A stretch of 64,000 bases of DNA from JAGVSR01 sp964589785 (GCA_964589785.1 CAZPUQ010000007.1:1-64000); one strand, 5' to 3'; shown: positions 7,839 to 17,711, counted from the stretch's first letter. The notes: generated from the sequence alone by a model not told the origin. A program made the numbers and translations.

Positions 7839-9784
7839 CCGCTGACCAGGTGGCGATAGAGCTGGGGAAGCGCGGCCGTCAGCTTCTCGGGGTTGGGCAC
7901 GACGACGTAGCCGCTCGGTCCGAAGATCCGGCTGAAGGTCGCCTGCGACTTGCTGTCGATGGTGACGGCAAACACCGATTGCCCCTGCCGGCGCGCCTCG
8001 CGCACGGCCATGTGCGAATCCTCGATGCCGTGGCGGCCCTCGTAGTGGTCGAGATCGTTGGGCTTGCCGTCGGTCAGGACGAGCAGGAGGCGCCGCTGCC
8101 GCGGCCGCCTGGCGAGCTTGGCGGAGGTGTAGCGCAGCGCCGCGCCGAGGCGGGTGTAGTGGCCCGGCCTCAGCCCCGCGATCCGGTCTTCGACAGCCGG
8201 GCCCATCGGCTCATCGAAGGCCTTGCAGGCCTGGATGAAGACCCGGTCCCGCCGCAGCGACGAGAAGGCGTCGATGGAGGTCTCGTCGCCGCAGGCCTGG
8301 AGTCCCCAGGAGAGCGCGATCAGCGCCTCGCGCGCGATGTCGAGCACCTGGCGCCCCGCCACGTAGCTCTCGGTGGAGCGCGAGGCATCGAGCAGGACGG
8401 CGACCGCCAGATCGCGCTCCTGGCTGCGGCTGGCGCAGTAGACCCGGTCGGAATGCTCGCCCGTCGCGGTCAGCTCCACGCGCGCGTCGACGGCCGCCTC
8501 CAGATCAATCTCGTCGCCGTCGATCTGGCGTGTCAGCAGCACCCGCTTGGGGCGCAGCGCCTCGAACTGGCGGCGCACGCTGCGGATGCGCCGGCGTGTC
8601 GCCGCGCTCGTGAGGCTCTCTGGCCGTTGCTCGGCGGGCGACGCCGGCCCCGAAAGGATCCGGCAGTAGTCGGGCAGGTAGGTCTTCGTGCGATGGTCCC
8701 ATTCGGGAAAGACGTGCTGGCCGGCAAGCCTCTCGAACTCGGTCTCCTCGGGCGACAGGTCGAGATGGAGCCTGAGGCGCGTGCGCGCCTTCTGCGGCAC
8801 CCGGGCAAGGCCGATCTCCTCCAGGTCGTCGGCCGCCTTCTTGGCGGTATCCTGGTCGTCGTCGTCGATGCGGCGGTTGAGATTGAGGAACTCCGCCCAG
8901 GAGAGGATCGACTCGAACTTGTAGAGGATGAAGCTGTCCTTGCGCGCGGCCTCGTCCGAGCGCTGCCGGCTGGCCTTGATGGTCTTCTGGTCCTCGTCCG
9001 GCGGCGGGTTCGACCCTTGCCCGCCATCCTCGCGGCCGCCGTTCGCGACCCGCTGCGCCAGCGGACGCAGGTCGGGCCACAGCGCCACCGGCATGTAGGG
9101 CAGGTAGCCGCGCGGGGCGGAGAAGGCGCTGAGATCCGAGGCCTCGCTGCGCACCGCCGCCGAGATCGCCTGGGCAAGCTCGTCCGCCGGCGGCGCGGCT
9201 CCGAGGAGGTGAAGGATGCTCGCCTCGACCGCCGCCTCGACGCGGGGCAGGCTCCGTTCGGGCCGCATCCGGCGCGTGTCGAGCACCAGAGCATGGTGGA
9301 TGCGCCGCAGCCCCGGACAATCCGACAGCGTCCGCCGCGTCATGTCCTGCGCGCACTGGAGGGCCCGCAGGTCCCGGCGCAAGGGGTCGGCCTCCGGTTC
9401 CGGGCGCTTTGCGAACGCCATGGCCGCGGCGAGCCACAGATAGAGCGCGAGGTTCGCCTCGCGCTCGGGAAACGCCGCGATGCGGTCGGGCAGACGGATA
9501 GCCTCGCCGTCGAAGCTCGGCATGGCGATCCGCTCGGCCGCCTGGCCCAGAGTGCGCCGCCATGTCAGACGGTGGTTGGACTCCTGCGCCGTCGCGGTCC
9601 GGATCTCGACATCCCGTGCTCCGCCGAGTCCGCGAAAGAGAACGCCGATGCGCCCGCGCATCTCCTCGAGCGTGGCGGCCGCGTCCTCGAAGCATCCCGG
9701 CGCATCGAGCTCACTCGCGAAGGCGTGCCAGATCTTGCCGACACTCTCTTCCGGCTCCCAAGGCTCGAATTCCAGCGTGCCCAT
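7835..9784 (-). CDS. norD: NorD, VWA-domain NO reductase activation protein
   Basis: 649 residues, the usual NorD length. The C-terminal third is a von Willebrand A domain: MIDAS sequence DASRS at residues 466-470, followed by a threonine near PGHYTRLGAAL and LTDGKPND at 570-577. The N-terminal part is helical and charged, with no signal peptide, so it works in the cytoplasm. NorD acts with the MoxR-type ATPase NorQ in maturation of NO reductase, probably insertion of the non-heme FeB iron. It sits directly after norQ. Confidence 0.92.
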   Translation of the reverse strand: MGTLEFEPWEPEESVGKIWHAFASELDAPGCFEDAAATLEEMRGRIGVLFRGLGGARDVEIRTATAQESNHRLTWRRTLGQAAERIAMPSFDGEAIRLPDRIAAFPEREANLALYLWLAAAMAFAKRPEPEADPLRRDLRALQCAQDMTRRTLSDCPGLRRIHHALVLDTRRMRPERSLPRVEAAVEASILHLLGAAPPADELAQAISAAVRSEASDLSAFSAPRGYLPYMPVALWPDLRPLAQRVANGGREDGGQGSNPPPDEDQKTIKASRQRSDEAARKDSFILYKFESILSWAEFLNLNRRIDDDDQDTAKKAADDLEEIGLARVPQKARTRLRLHLDLSPEETEFERLAGQHVFPEWDHRTKTYLPDYCRILSGPASPAEQRPESLTSAATRRRIRSVRRQFEALRPKRVLLTRQIDGDEIDLEAAVDARVELTATGEHSDRVYCASRSQERDLAVAVLLDASRSTESYVAGRQVLDIAREALIALSWGLQACGDETSIDAFSSLRRDRVFIQACKAFDEPMGPAVEDRIAGLRPGHYTRLGAALRYTSAKLARRPRQRRLLLVLTDGKPNDLDHYEGRHGIEDSHMAVREARRQGQSVFAVTIDSKSQATFSRIFGPSGYVVVPNPEKLTAALPQLYRHLVSG

Positions 9785-9799
9785 GGTTCTTGTCCCGGC

Positions 9800-10603
9800 T
9801 TACCCGTAGACGGCCGTGACGAGATCGAGGAGGCCCTGCTTGACGTCCGCATCATCGCTCAGGGGCTCGATGAGGGCCGCGCGCACCGCCTTCTCGATCG
9901 GCATGCCGTCGTGGATGAGGCTCGCGCAGTAGACGAGAAGCCGGGTCGACACGCCTTCCTCGATATCCTGGCCCTTGAGCGCGCGCAGCTTGCCGGCGAG
10001 CCGCACGAGCGTTGAGGCCTTTTCCTTGGACAGCCCGCTCTCGCTGGCAACGATCTCGATCTCGCGCTGGGGGGCTGGAAAATCGAACTCGACCGCCAGG
10101 AAACGTTGCCGCGTGGACGGTTTCAGCGTCTTCAGGATGTTCTGGTAGCCGGGATTGTAGGAGGCGACGAGCATGAAGTGCGGGCCCGCCTCCAGCACCT
10201 CGCCCGTCCGCTCGATCGGCAGAATGCGCCGGTCGTCGGTGAGGGGATGCAGGACGACGGTGACGTCCTTGCGCGCCTCGACCACCTCGTCGAGGTAGCA
10301 GATGGCGCCTTCGCGGACCGCGCGCGTCAGCGGTCCGTCGACCCATTCGGTGTTGCCGCCCTTCAAGAGATAGCGTCCGATCAGATCGGCCGCCGACAGG
10401 TCGTCGTGGCAGGCGACCGTGTAGAGCGGCCGGCCGAGCGTGGCCGCCATGTGGGCGACGAAGCGTGTCTTGCCGCAGCCGGTGGGCCCCTTCAGGAGAA
10501 GCGCCATCCGGTTGCGATAGGCGGCCTTGAAGAGCTCGCACTCGTCGCCGTGGGGGAGGTAGAAGGGGACTTGAGCCCTCTTCGCCTGGTGTGCGGTCTG
10601 CAT
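9800..10603 (-). CDS. norQ: NorQ, MoxR-family AAA+ ATPase for NO reductase maturation
   Basis: A 267-residue AAA+ protein. Walker A GPTGCGKT is at residues 39-46, Walker B ICYLDEV ends near 107, and a sensor-1 region VASYNPGY follows. The order norB-norQ-norD and the length fit NorQ/CbbQ. It pairs with the VWA protein NorD as an ATP-driven remodelling machine for the NorCB complex. The gap to norB is only six bases. Confidence 0.93.
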   Translation of the reverse strand: MQTAHQAKRAQVPFYLPHGDECELFKAAYRNRMALLLKGPTGCGKTRFVAHMAATLGRPLYTVACHDDLSAADLIGRYLLKGGNTEWVDGPLTRAVREGAICYLDEVVEARKDVTVVLHPLTDDRRILPIERTGEVLEAGPHFMLVASYNPGYQNILKTLKPSTRQRFLAVEFDFPAPQREIEIVASESGLSKEKASTLVRLAGKLRALKGQDIEEGVSTRLLVYCASLIHDGMPIEKAVRAALIEPLSDDADVKQGLLDLVTAVYG

Positions 10604-10609
10604 GTCGGG

Positions 10610-11983
10610 TCACTCCGCCGGATTGAGCGCGACGTCCTTGTCGGTCGCGATGATCTCGCGGCGCGGGAACAGCGTCGCGTACACGAACAGGATCGCGCCG
10701 AGGACGACGGCGACGCCGGCGCCGAACCGCATGTAGTAGAACAGCGTAAGCTGATCCTGAACCTCCATGTAGTTCTGACCCATGACGCGCTGCAGATGCG
10801 TCTGCACGACGCCGGCGAACGTCAGCACGAACGTCATGAACGACATGCCGCCGGCCATCAGCCAGAAGCTCGCCATGTTCAGCACCTGGTTATAGGGATC
10901 CCGGTTCTTCAGGATCGGGAACGCATAGGTGAAGATGGCGAGGTTCAGTGACACGTAGGCACCGAAGAACGCAAGGTGTCCGTGCGCCGCCGTGATCTGC
11001 GTGCCGTGCGAGTAGAAGTTGATGCCGTGCAGGGTGTGCAGGAAGCCCCACACGCCGGCGCCGAAGAACGCGAGCGTCGTCGTGCCGAGCGCCCACAGCA
11101 GCGCCGCCTGGTTGGGATGCTCGCGCTTGCCCTTCCAGACCATCACGAAGGTGAAGACCATCATGAGGAAGAAGGGGATGATCTCGAGCGTGGAGAAGAT
11201 CGAGCCGATCCACTGCCAGTAGCCGGGCGTGCCGATCCAGTAGTAGTGGTGGCCGGTGCCGAGGATGCCGCTGAACAGCGACGTTCCGACGATCACGTAG
11301 AGCCATTTCTCGACGACCTCGCGATCGACGCCGGTGAGCTTCAGCATGAGATAGGCGAGGATGGAGGCCATCACCAGCTCCCACACGCCTTCGACCCAGA
11401 GGTGGACGACGTACCACCAGTACATCTTGTCGAGGCTGAGGTTCTCCGGATTGTAGAAGGCGAACAGGAAGAACAGGGCGATGCCCCAGAGCCCGATCAG
11501 GAGCACCGTGGTGATGGCCGTCTTGCGCCCGGCCAGCACCGTCATCGAGACGTTGTAGAGGAAGATCAGTGCGGCCACGACGATGCCGAGCTTCACCCAC
11601 AGCGGCTGCTCGAGGAACTCGCGGCCGTCCTTGCCGAGCAGGAAGTTGCCGTGGAAGAGATCGAACGCGTAGGTGACGACCACGCCCGCCGTGCCGAGCA
11701 CCAGGATGGCAAGCTGCAGGTAAGCGAGCTGGGGTGAGTGGATCTCGCGCTCGGCTTCCTCGGGGATCAGGAAGTAGGCGGCCCCGAAGAACCCGAGCAG
11801 AAGCCACACGATCAGTGCATTCGTGTGCAGCATCCGGATGATGTTGAACGGCAGCACGTCCGACAGCGTGTTGGGGGAAACGTAGACCCACCCGGCGAGC
11901 AGACCGCCTGAGACCTGCACGAGGAACAGGAGCATCGCGGTCAGGAAGTATGCGTAGGCGATCTTCTGGCTTTCGTATTTCAT
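10610..11983 (-). CDS. norB: NorB, large subunit of cytochrome c-dependent nitric oxide reductase
   Basis: A 457-residue, 12-helix heme-copper oxidase family protein that reduces 2 NO to N2O in the inner membrane. The metal ligands are present: H53, H194 with E198 in HLWVEGVWE, H245/H246 in GTGHHYYW, H334 and H336 in TAAHGHLAFF; most sit 13 residues earlier than in the Pseudomonas enzyme. Without a quinol-oxidase N-terminal extension and with norC upstream, this is the cNOR form. It begins 25 bases after norC. Confidence 0.96.
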   Translation of the reverse strand: MKYESQKIAYAYFLTAMLLFLVQVSGGLLAGWVYVSPNTLSDVLPFNIIRMLHTNALIVWLLLGFFGAAYFLIPEEAEREIHSPQLAYLQLAILVLGTAGVVVTYAFDLFHGNFLLGKDGREFLEQPLWVKLGIVVAALIFLYNVSMTVLAGRKTAITTVLLIGLWGIALFFLFAFYNPENLSLDKMYWWYVVHLWVEGVWELVMASILAYLMLKLTGVDREVVEKWLYVIVGTSLFSGILGTGHHYYWIGTPGYWQWIGSIFSTLEIIPFFLMMVFTFVMVWKGKREHPNQAALLWALGTTTLAFFGAGVWGFLHTLHGINFYSHGTQITAAHGHLAFFGAYVSLNLAIFTYAFPILKNRDPYNQVLNMASFWLMAGGMSFMTFVLTFAGVVQTHLQRVMGQNYMEVQDQLTLFYYMRFGAGVAVVLGAILFVYATLFPRREIIATDKDVALNPAE

Positions 11984-12008
11984 TGCATCGTTCTCCCAGC
12001 AGCGATCC

Positions 12009-12461
12009 TTAGCCCGCGTCCGTCGGCGGCCAGCCCTTGGTATCGGTCTTGTCGGCCCAGATGAGGAAGTTGGACAGGTCCCGGATCTGCTCGTCCGTCA
12101 AATGGAAGCGTGGCATCTGCCGGCGGCCTTCGATTCCGGATGGTTGCGCCTCCATCCAGGCCTTGAGCGTTGTGAAGGCCTCCTCCGGCTTGTCGATCAC
12201 GCCCCACCGCGTCATCACGTTGCCGACCTCGGGGGCGAAGTAGGCGCCCTCGCCGTGGATGCTGTGGCAGTTGATGCAGGCGTTGACCTCCCAGATCCGC
12301 TTGCCGCGTGCCACGGATTCGGAGAGTTCCATCGATGCCGTCGATGTATTCACGATGTAGAGATGGCTGTGAATGGTAAGCCCCACAAAAATGACGAAGA
12401 AGAACAGCGACCCGCCGAAGAATATGTTCCGGGCCATGGACTTGGTCATGACTTCGCTCAT
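12009..12461 (-). CDS. norC: NorC, membrane-anchored cytochrome c subunit of NO reductase
   Basis: A 150-residue protein with one N-terminal transmembrane anchor (about residues 12-34) and one heme c site, CINCH, at residues 62-66; M116 in RRQMPRF is the likely axial ligand. It passes electrons from periplasmic cytochromes to NorB. A very strong GAAGGAGG ribosome site lies about nine bases before the ATG. First gene of the nor operon; a DNR/FNR-like box lies about 78 bases upstream. Confidence 0.95.
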   Translation of the reverse strand: MSEVMTKSMARNIFFGGSLFFFVIFVGLTIHSHLYIVNTSTASMELSESVARGKRIWEVNACINCHSIHGEGAYFAPEVGNVMTRWGVIDKPEEAFTTLKAWMEAQPSGIEGRRQMPRFHLTDEQIRDLSNFLIWADKTDTKGWPPTDAG

Positions 12462-12532
12462 TGCCGTTCGCCTCCTTCAGACAGGCTCTGCGATTGCACC
12501 GCCCAATTTCGCCCATGGGCGCGCGCCGGCAC

Positions 12533-12546
12533 TTAACGAAAGGCAA
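12533..12546. promoter_or_regulatory. FNR/DNR-like box before norC
   Basis: TTAAC-GAAA-GGCAA (complement TTGCC-TTTC-GTTAA) resembles the TTGAC-N4-GTCAA class bound by NNR/DNR/FnrP regulators, with one clearly off-consensus base in the GGCAA half. Its centre is about 78 bases upstream of the norC start. It resembles the box in front of the regulator at 28966. The rest of 12462-12655 holds no gene. Confidence 0.5.
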
Positions 12547-12655
12547 GGCCCGAGGGGATTTCGGCGCGGTCGGAGGGCGGCCAGGACGACTTTGCCTGAG
12601 ACCGATCAGCGCGGGGCAGGCGGGTCCGGGCCCTCGCGTCCGGGGGCCGCCGCCC

Positions 12656-13609
12656 TCAGGACCCCAACGCCGGGCCGCCAGCGAGCCTCAGATCGCCAAG
12701 GCGCCGGATGCGATCGCGCCCATCCTGGCCGATCACGGCCACATCGCCGATGGCGCTGACGAGATCGGCGACGGCGTCGAGCGGCAGCACGGCGAACGCC
12801 GTCGAAAGGGCGTCGGCCATTTCCGCCGTCGGAGCGAAGACGGAGATGCTGAGCCAGTGGCGGGGGCTCTCGCCGGTGCGCGGGTCGATCAGATGATGGC
12901 GGAAGGTTTTGGCGTCGAACACCAGGGTCTTCGGCTCGCTGGTGGCGACGGCGACTGCGGCGACCGACACGGCCGCCTTGGCGGCCGGGATGCCCACGGT
13001 CCGGCGGGTTGTGCCGGGCAGCCGAAGCTCCCCGGCGTCGATGACGACGTCGGTGAAGCCATGCGCCATGAGAATCTCCGTCACCCGGTCCGCGATCCGT
13101 CCCTGCGCGATGCCGTTGAGCGTCAGGCTCGCGCCCGGCGCCAGCGCGATCCGACCCGGGCCGATCTCGATCGGGGTGCCGGCGAGCGCCAAGAGGTCGG
13201 GGGACGGCGGGCGGCCGGCCGCGGCCGCCTGCCAGAGGGGCTGGACGGTGGGATCGAACGCGCCGGACGTCCGGCTGCGCCAGGCGACAGCGGAGGCGAG
13301 AACGGCGAGAAGGTCGCTCGATGGCGCGTCGATATGGCCGTCGCGATTGAGCCGGCTCAGCTCGGACGCGGTCCGGTGCAAGGAGAAGATGTTCTCCAGC
13401 CGATCGATCTCGCCGGCAACGGCTTCGAGCGCGCTCTGGGCGGCCTCGCGATCGGGGCCGTAGAGCGACACGCGCGCCTCGCCGCCGAGCGCCGCGCCCC
13501 GCCAGACGAAGGCGGGCTGTGTCTGTCCGGATGCGACCAGTGCACCGGCGCTGCCGACGACGCCGGCGGCGATGCCCGTAACGACGAACTGCCGACGCGT
13601 CACTCTCAT
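12656..13609 (-). CDS. nirX: NirX, ApbE-family FAD:protein FMN transferase
   Basis: 317 residues beginning with a twin-arginine-like export signal (TRRQFVVTGIAAG). The ApbE features are present: GEARVSLYG, FDPTVQPLW, DVVIDAGELRL and an HHLIDPRTGESP motif. Members of this family covalently attach FMN to a threonine in periplasmic flavoproteins. Its ATG overlaps the nirI stop by four bases, so its natural client is the FMN-binding domain of NirI. It could be called NosX in a nos cluster; the nirS-linked location favours NirX. Confidence 0.88.
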   Translation of the reverse strand: MRVTRRQFVVTGIAAGVVGSAGALVASGQTQPAFVWRGAALGGEARVSLYGPDREAAQSALEAVAGEIDRLENIFSLHRTASELSRLNRDGHIDAPSSDLLAVLASAVAWRSRTSGAFDPTVQPLWQAAAAGRPPSPDLLALAGTPIEIGPGRIALAPGASLTLNGIAQGRIADRVTEILMAHGFTDVVIDAGELRLPGTTRRTVGIPAAKAAVSVAAVAVATSEPKTLVFDAKTFRHHLIDPRTGESPRHWLSISVFAPTAEMADALSTAFAVLPLDAVADLVSAIGDVAVIGQDGRDRIRRLGDLRLAGGPALGS

Positions 13610-15819
13610 GTCATCCTCCTCAAATCAGCAAGCGGTGCCTCGGGTCGCGCCTGTTCCGCTGCGATAGAGTTTTCCGTTTTGCGGCCGGCCCTGCGCTTCA
13701 GGATCAGGCATTGATTGTCGTCGCACATGATCACCTGGCAGCGCAGGCACAGGATGCATTCGTTCGGATTGATGCGGCCGAGCGAATCGATGGCGCCGAC
13801 CGTGCACTGCGTCTCGCAGAAGCGGCACTCGCGCCCGCATTGCGGCCGCCGGTGGAGCCAGTCGAAAAGCTTCATCTTGGCCGGAATGCCGAGCGCCGCG
13901 CCGAGCGGGCACAGATAGCGGCAGAAGAACCTTTCGATGAAGAGCCCCGCCGTCAAGAGCGCAACGGCGAACAGGACGAACGGCCACGCGCGCATGAAAC
14001 GCATGGAAATGGCGGTCTTGAACGGCTCGACCTCTGCGAAAACGAGCGCCTGAGGCATGGAGTAGAACGACACCCCGAGGATCAGGACGAAGAGCGTGTA
14101 CTTGATGGCCCACAGCCTCTCCTGCAGCGAGAAGGGCACTTCGATCTGCCGGACGCCCAGGCGCTTGGCGCCCTCGTTCAGAAGCTCCTGCAGCGCGCCG
14201 AAGGGGCAAAGCCATCCGCAATAGACGCCGCGGCCGAGGAACAGGAGGCCGAGGGCCACGAACGACCAGAGCAGGAAGATCACGGGCTCGATCAGGAACG
14301 TCTCCCACCTGAATCCGCTGAGGAGCGAATGGAAGAAGGCGACCACCTGCACGACCGAAAGCTGACCGTTGGCATACCAGCCGAGGAAGACGAGCGTGAA
14401 GGAGAGGAAGCCGAGCCGGGTCCACAGCCACAAGCGCGGGCGGCGCACGAACGATTCCTGCGCAAAGAAGATGACGGCAACGAGCGTCATCATCGCGGCC
14501 ACGATCCCGATCGTGCCGGGCTTGCGCCGCCAGGCTGCCACCCACAGCGGCTCCTCTGCCTGAGGCGCCGTAGCTGAGCTCTGCCGAACATACGTGTGCG
14601 GCAGTGTGTAGCGCAGCGGCAGGCGCAGGCTCGCTTTCGTTCCGTCGGCACGCTCGCGCTCGGCCGTCACCTCGATCCGGAAGGGCTGCGTCGCGTCAAA
14701 GCCCGTGGCGGCCGCGATCCGGAACAGGCTCATCTCCTTGAGCTCGGGCGCGTCCGCGACCGCGAGCTTGTCGAGCCGTAGGTAATCTTCTTTCTTCAGG
14801 CGGATCGTCTTGTCGCCCTGGATCACCTCGAGCCGCTCGAAGACCCCCGTCGAGAGGTAGCCGGTGCCGCGATAGGAATGAAACCCGTTTCCGGCCACGA
14901 ACAGGGCCGTGTCGCCGGCGCCCAACGTCGCGATGTGACGCGTGTAGGCAAGCTGCCCGAGCAGGTTTCTCCCGATGGTCGGCGGATCGAGCACGGCGGC
15001 CCATATCTCGATGAAAGGGGCGTCTCCGGCGGGCAGGGGAATGGCGAGCTGCCCCAGCCGCTCCGCCGCTTCCGCCAGACCGATCGCGGCATGCGTGATG
15101 GAGCGGTCGGCGATGAGGTCCGCCCAGGTGCGGGATGCGAACGACGCGCGGTCGATACCGGCGCCCTTGGCCGCAATGAGCCCCTGGCCGAGGGCGACCG
15201 TCCGCGCGGTGCGCAGGATCGCGTCGCGGATGACGCCGGTCGAGACGGTCGCGCGCGCGATGATGGGCGGCAGCCCGGCGCTGTCCTTGAAGGCTTCGAC
15301 GCTCGTCGTCCGCAGATCGAAGCCGGCGAAGGCTGCGACATAGCGCGCGATGTCCTCGCTCGAAATGCCGAGCGTCAGCACGGGCTCGCTGTGCTTGACG
15401 AGAACGGCGCCTGCGATCCGCGCATCGGGTGCAATGCCGACCAGGATGTCGATCGCCTGGCCTGAATAGCCGACGGAGCCCGTCACGTCTGCGGTCGAGG
15501 CGACGTAGCCGATCGGTCCGGCAGCGCCGTCGATGCGCCAGGCTGGGGGTGGCCCATCGACGCGCACGATCTCGACGTCGCGCGGAGCACCGGCAAAGAC
15601 TTGCGCCACCAGCGCTGGGTCGAGCGTAGGCGGTAAATCCGTCGTCTGGCTCGGCGCTGCGAGTGCGGACGCGTGGAGCGCCAATCCGACCGCCGTCGCG
15701 CGCAAGATGCGCCAGGTGCTGCGCCGCAACCGACGGGCCGCCGCGAAAGCCGCCGTGCCGCTTCGCAACGCGTGTGCGCTCTCCTCGACTCTGGTGTCGT
15801 TAACGCTGCAGCCGGCCAT
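13606..15819 (-). CDS. nirI: NirI, NosR-family polyferredoxin/flavoprotein
   Basis: About 737 residues from the ATG at 15819, which has GAGGAG eight bases upstream. Order: export segment (to about residue 55), periplasmic FMN-binding region with ARATVSTGVIRDAI, five or six membrane helices, two cytoplasmic CxxxCP motifs (YCGWLCPFGA, CRYLCPLGA), then a ferredoxin-like cysteine cluster (CRFCETQC, CILCLRCQVIMC). NosR/NirI proteins feed electrons to, or are needed for expression of, the terminal reductase. Divergent from nirS with a shared regulatory gap, exactly as nirI/nirX in Paracoccus; NosR is the alternative name. Confidence 0.88.
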   Translation of the reverse strand: MAGCSVNDTRVEESAHALRSGTAAFAAARRLRRSTWRILRATAVGLALHASALAAPSQTTDLPPTLDPALVAQVFAGAPRDVEIVRVDGPPPAWRIDGAAGPIGYVASTADVTGSVGYSGQAIDILVGIAPDARIAGAVLVKHSEPVLTLGISSEDIARYVAAFAGFDLRTTSVEAFKDSAGLPPIIARATVSTGVIRDAILRTARTVALGQGLIAAKGAGIDRASFASRTWADLIADRSITHAAIGLAEAAERLGQLAIPLPAGDAPFIEIWAAVLDPPTIGRNLLGQLAYTRHIATLGAGDTALFVAGNGFHSYRGTGYLSTGVFERLEVIQGDKTIRLKKEDYLRLDKLAVADAPELKEMSLFRIAAATGFDATQPFRIEVTAERERADGTKASLRLPLRYTLPHTYVRQSSATAPQAEEPLWVAAWRRKPGTIGIVAAMMTLVAVIFFAQESFVRRPRLWLWTRLGFLSFTLVFLGWYANGQLSVVQVVAFFHSLLSGFRWETFLIEPVIFLLWSFVALGLLFLGRGVYCGWLCPFGALQELLNEGAKRLGVRQIEVPFSLQERLWAIKYTLFVLILGVSFYSMPQALVFAEVEPFKTAISMRFMRAWPFVLFAVALLTAGLFIERFFCRYLCPLGAALGIPAKMKLFDWLHRRPQCGRECRFCETQCTVGAIDSLGRINPNECILCLRCQVIMCDDNQCLILKRRAGRKTENSIAAEQARPEAPLADLRRMT

Positions 15820-15871
15820 CACCGCTCCTCGCTTCGCGCGGAGTAATGTCGCACGGTGACCGGGGCGGGCC

Positions 15872-15885
15872 TTCACATAAGTCAA
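15872..15885. promoter_or_regulatory. FNR/DNR-like box in the nirI-nirS intergenic region
   Basis: TTCAC-ATAA-GTCAA (complement TTGAC-TTAT-GTGAA). It lies about 70 bases before the nirS ATG and about 60 before the nirI ATG, so one site could serve both divergent promoters. The motif matches the class used by NO-responsive Crp/Fnr regulators, with one imperfect half. Confidence 0.55.
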
Positions 15886-15947
15886 GGTGACACGGCGGCA
15901 ATTGAGCCAACCTACCCGCAAGATCAACTCACGGAGGTTCGACGGCC

Positions 15948-17711
15948 ATGCCTACGCGTTCCCGGAAACTCATGCTGAGAGCGTCGCGCTTAAGCGGCCT
16001 CGCGCTTCCATTGCTGCTCGTCGCGGCGATGCCCGCTCTGGCGCAAGACAAGCCGAAAGGCCATGGCGATACGCCTGCGGCGGCCTATAAGCCGAAGTTC
16101 GACACGCTGGGACAGCTCAATCTCGAGATTCCCGGCCGCAAGCCTGACGATCCGGTCATCACGCCGGAAGAATTCCATAAGGCCTCGCAGATCTATTTCG
16201 AGCGCTGCGCCGGCTGTCACGGCGTGCTGCGCAAGGGCGCGACCGGAAAGCCGCTGACGACGGACATCACGCGTGATCGCGGCTATGAGTCGCTGAGTGC
16301 CTTCATCACCTATGGCTCGCCCGCCGGCATGCCGAACTGGGGAACGTCCGGCCAGTTGAGCGAGGCCGAGGTCGACATGATGGCCCGCTATCTGCTGATC
16401 GAGCCGCCGCAGCCGCCCGAGTTCGGCATGGCCGAGATGCGCAAGACCTGGAAGGTCCACATCCCGGTCGAGAAGCGCCCGACCAAGCAGATGAACAACC
16501 TGAAGCTCGACAATCTGTTCTCGGTGACGCTGCGCGACTCGGGCGAGGTTGCGCTCATCGACGGCGATACGAAGGAAATCGTCAAGATTCTGAAGACCGG
16601 CTACGCCGTGCACATCTCGCGCATGTCGGCGTCGGGGCGCTATCTCTTCGTCATCGGCCGCGACGCCAAGATCAACATGATCGATCTATGGATGGAGGAG
16701 CCCGAGACGGTTGCCGAGATCAAGATCGGCGCCGAGGCTCGCTCGATCGAGACATCCAAGTACAAGGGCTTCGAGGACAAGTACGCCATCGCCGGTTCCT
16801 ACTGGCCGCCGCAGTACGTCATCATGGATGGCGCCACGCTCGAGCCGCTGAAGATCCAGTCGACCCGCGGCATGGTCTACGACGAGCAGGAGTATCATCC
16901 CGAGCCGCGCGTCGCGTCGATCCTCTCCTCGCACTACCGCCCGGAGTTCATCGTCAACGTCAAGGAGACCGGCAAGATTCTCCTCGTCGACTACTCCGAC
17001 ATCAAGAACCTGAAGACGACGGAGATCGAGGCCGAGCGGTTCCTGCATGACGGCGGGCTCGATTCCACGAAGCGCTACTTCCTGGTGGCGGCCAATGCGC
17101 GCAACAAGATCGCCGTCATCGACACCAAGGAGGGCGTGCTCACCGCGTTGATCGATACCGGCGGCCAGACGCCGCATCCTGGCCGCGGCGCCAACCTCGT
17201 GCACCCCGTCCATGGACCGGTGTGGGTGACCTCGCATCTCGGCGACGAGAAGGTCTCGCTCATCGGCACCGATCCCGAGAAGCACCCCGACAAGGCGTGG
17301 AAGATCGTGCAGACCTTCGATGCGCTCGGTGGCGGATCGCTGTTCGTGAAATCGCACCCGAAGTCGGATCACCTCTACGTCGATGCGACGCTCAATCCGG
17401 AGGCGGCGATCTCCGGCTCGGTGGCCGTGTTCAAGGTCAGCGAGCTCGGCACGGAGAAGCCCACGTTCACGACGCTCCCGATCGCCGAGTGGGCCGCCAT
17501 CGCCGAAGGTCAGCCGCGCGTGGTCCAAGGCGAATACAACGAGGCGGGCGACGAAGTCTGGTTCTCGGTCTGGAACGCCAAGGACAAGGTCTCGGCCATC
17601 GTGGTAGTGGATGACAAGACACTGAAGCTGAAGCACGTGATCAAGGACCCCAAGCTCATTACGCCGACGGGCAAGTTCAACGTCTTCAACACGCGCAACG
17701 ACGTCTACTGA
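15948..17711 (+). CDS. nirS: NirS, cytochrome cd1 nitrite reductase
   Basis: A 587-residue periplasmic enzyme reducing NO2- to NO. A signal peptide ends around residue 32 (AMPALA-QDK). The N-terminal cytochrome c domain carries CAGCH at residues 87-91; the rest is the eight-bladed d1 propeller, with GYAVHISRMS (d1 iron ligand region), SSHYRPEFIVNV and RFLHDGG (histidines of the d1 pocket by family comparison), and the family ending TPTGKFNVFNT. GGAGG lies ten bases before the ATG. Heme d1 is supplied by the downstream nirE-nirN genes. Copper NirK is absent from the window. Confidence 0.97.
   Translation: MPTRSRKLMLRASRLSGLALPLLLVAAMPALAQDKPKGHGDTPAAAYKPKFDTLGQLNLEIPGRKPDDPVITPEEFHKASQIYFERCAGCHGVLRKGATGKPLTTDITRDRGYESLSAFITYGSPAGMPNWGTSGQLSEAEVDMMARYLLIEPPQPPEFGMAEMRKTWKVHIPVEKRPTKQMNNLKLDNLFSVTLRDSGEVALIDGDTKEIVKILKTGYAVHISRMSASGRYLFVIGRDAKINMIDLWMEEPETVAEIKIGAEARSIETSKYKGFEDKYAIAGSYWPPQYVIMDGATLEPLKIQSTRGMVYDEQEYHPEPRVASILSSHYRPEFIVNVKETGKILLVDYSDIKNLKTTEIEAERFLHDGGLDSTKRYFLVAANARNKIAVIDTKEGVLTALIDTGGQTPHPGRGANLVHPVHGPVWVTSHLGDEKVSLIGTDPEKHPDKAWKIVQTFDALGGGSLFVKSHPKSDHLYVDATLNPEAAISGSVAVFKVSELGTEKPTFTTLPIAEWAAIAEGQPRVVQGEYNEAGDEVWFSVWNAKDKVSAIVVVDDKTLKLKHVIKDPKLITPTGKFNVFNTRNDVY

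Noticed and set aside
7850..10015. 721-codon open frame on the + strand
   Set aside because: Antisense to norD and norQ, whose motifs are clear. Same GC-driven shadow pattern.
12656..15819. Naming the pair NosX-NosR
   Set aside because: No nosZ or other nos gene is present, and the pair is divergent from nirS as nirX-nirI are in Paracoccus.
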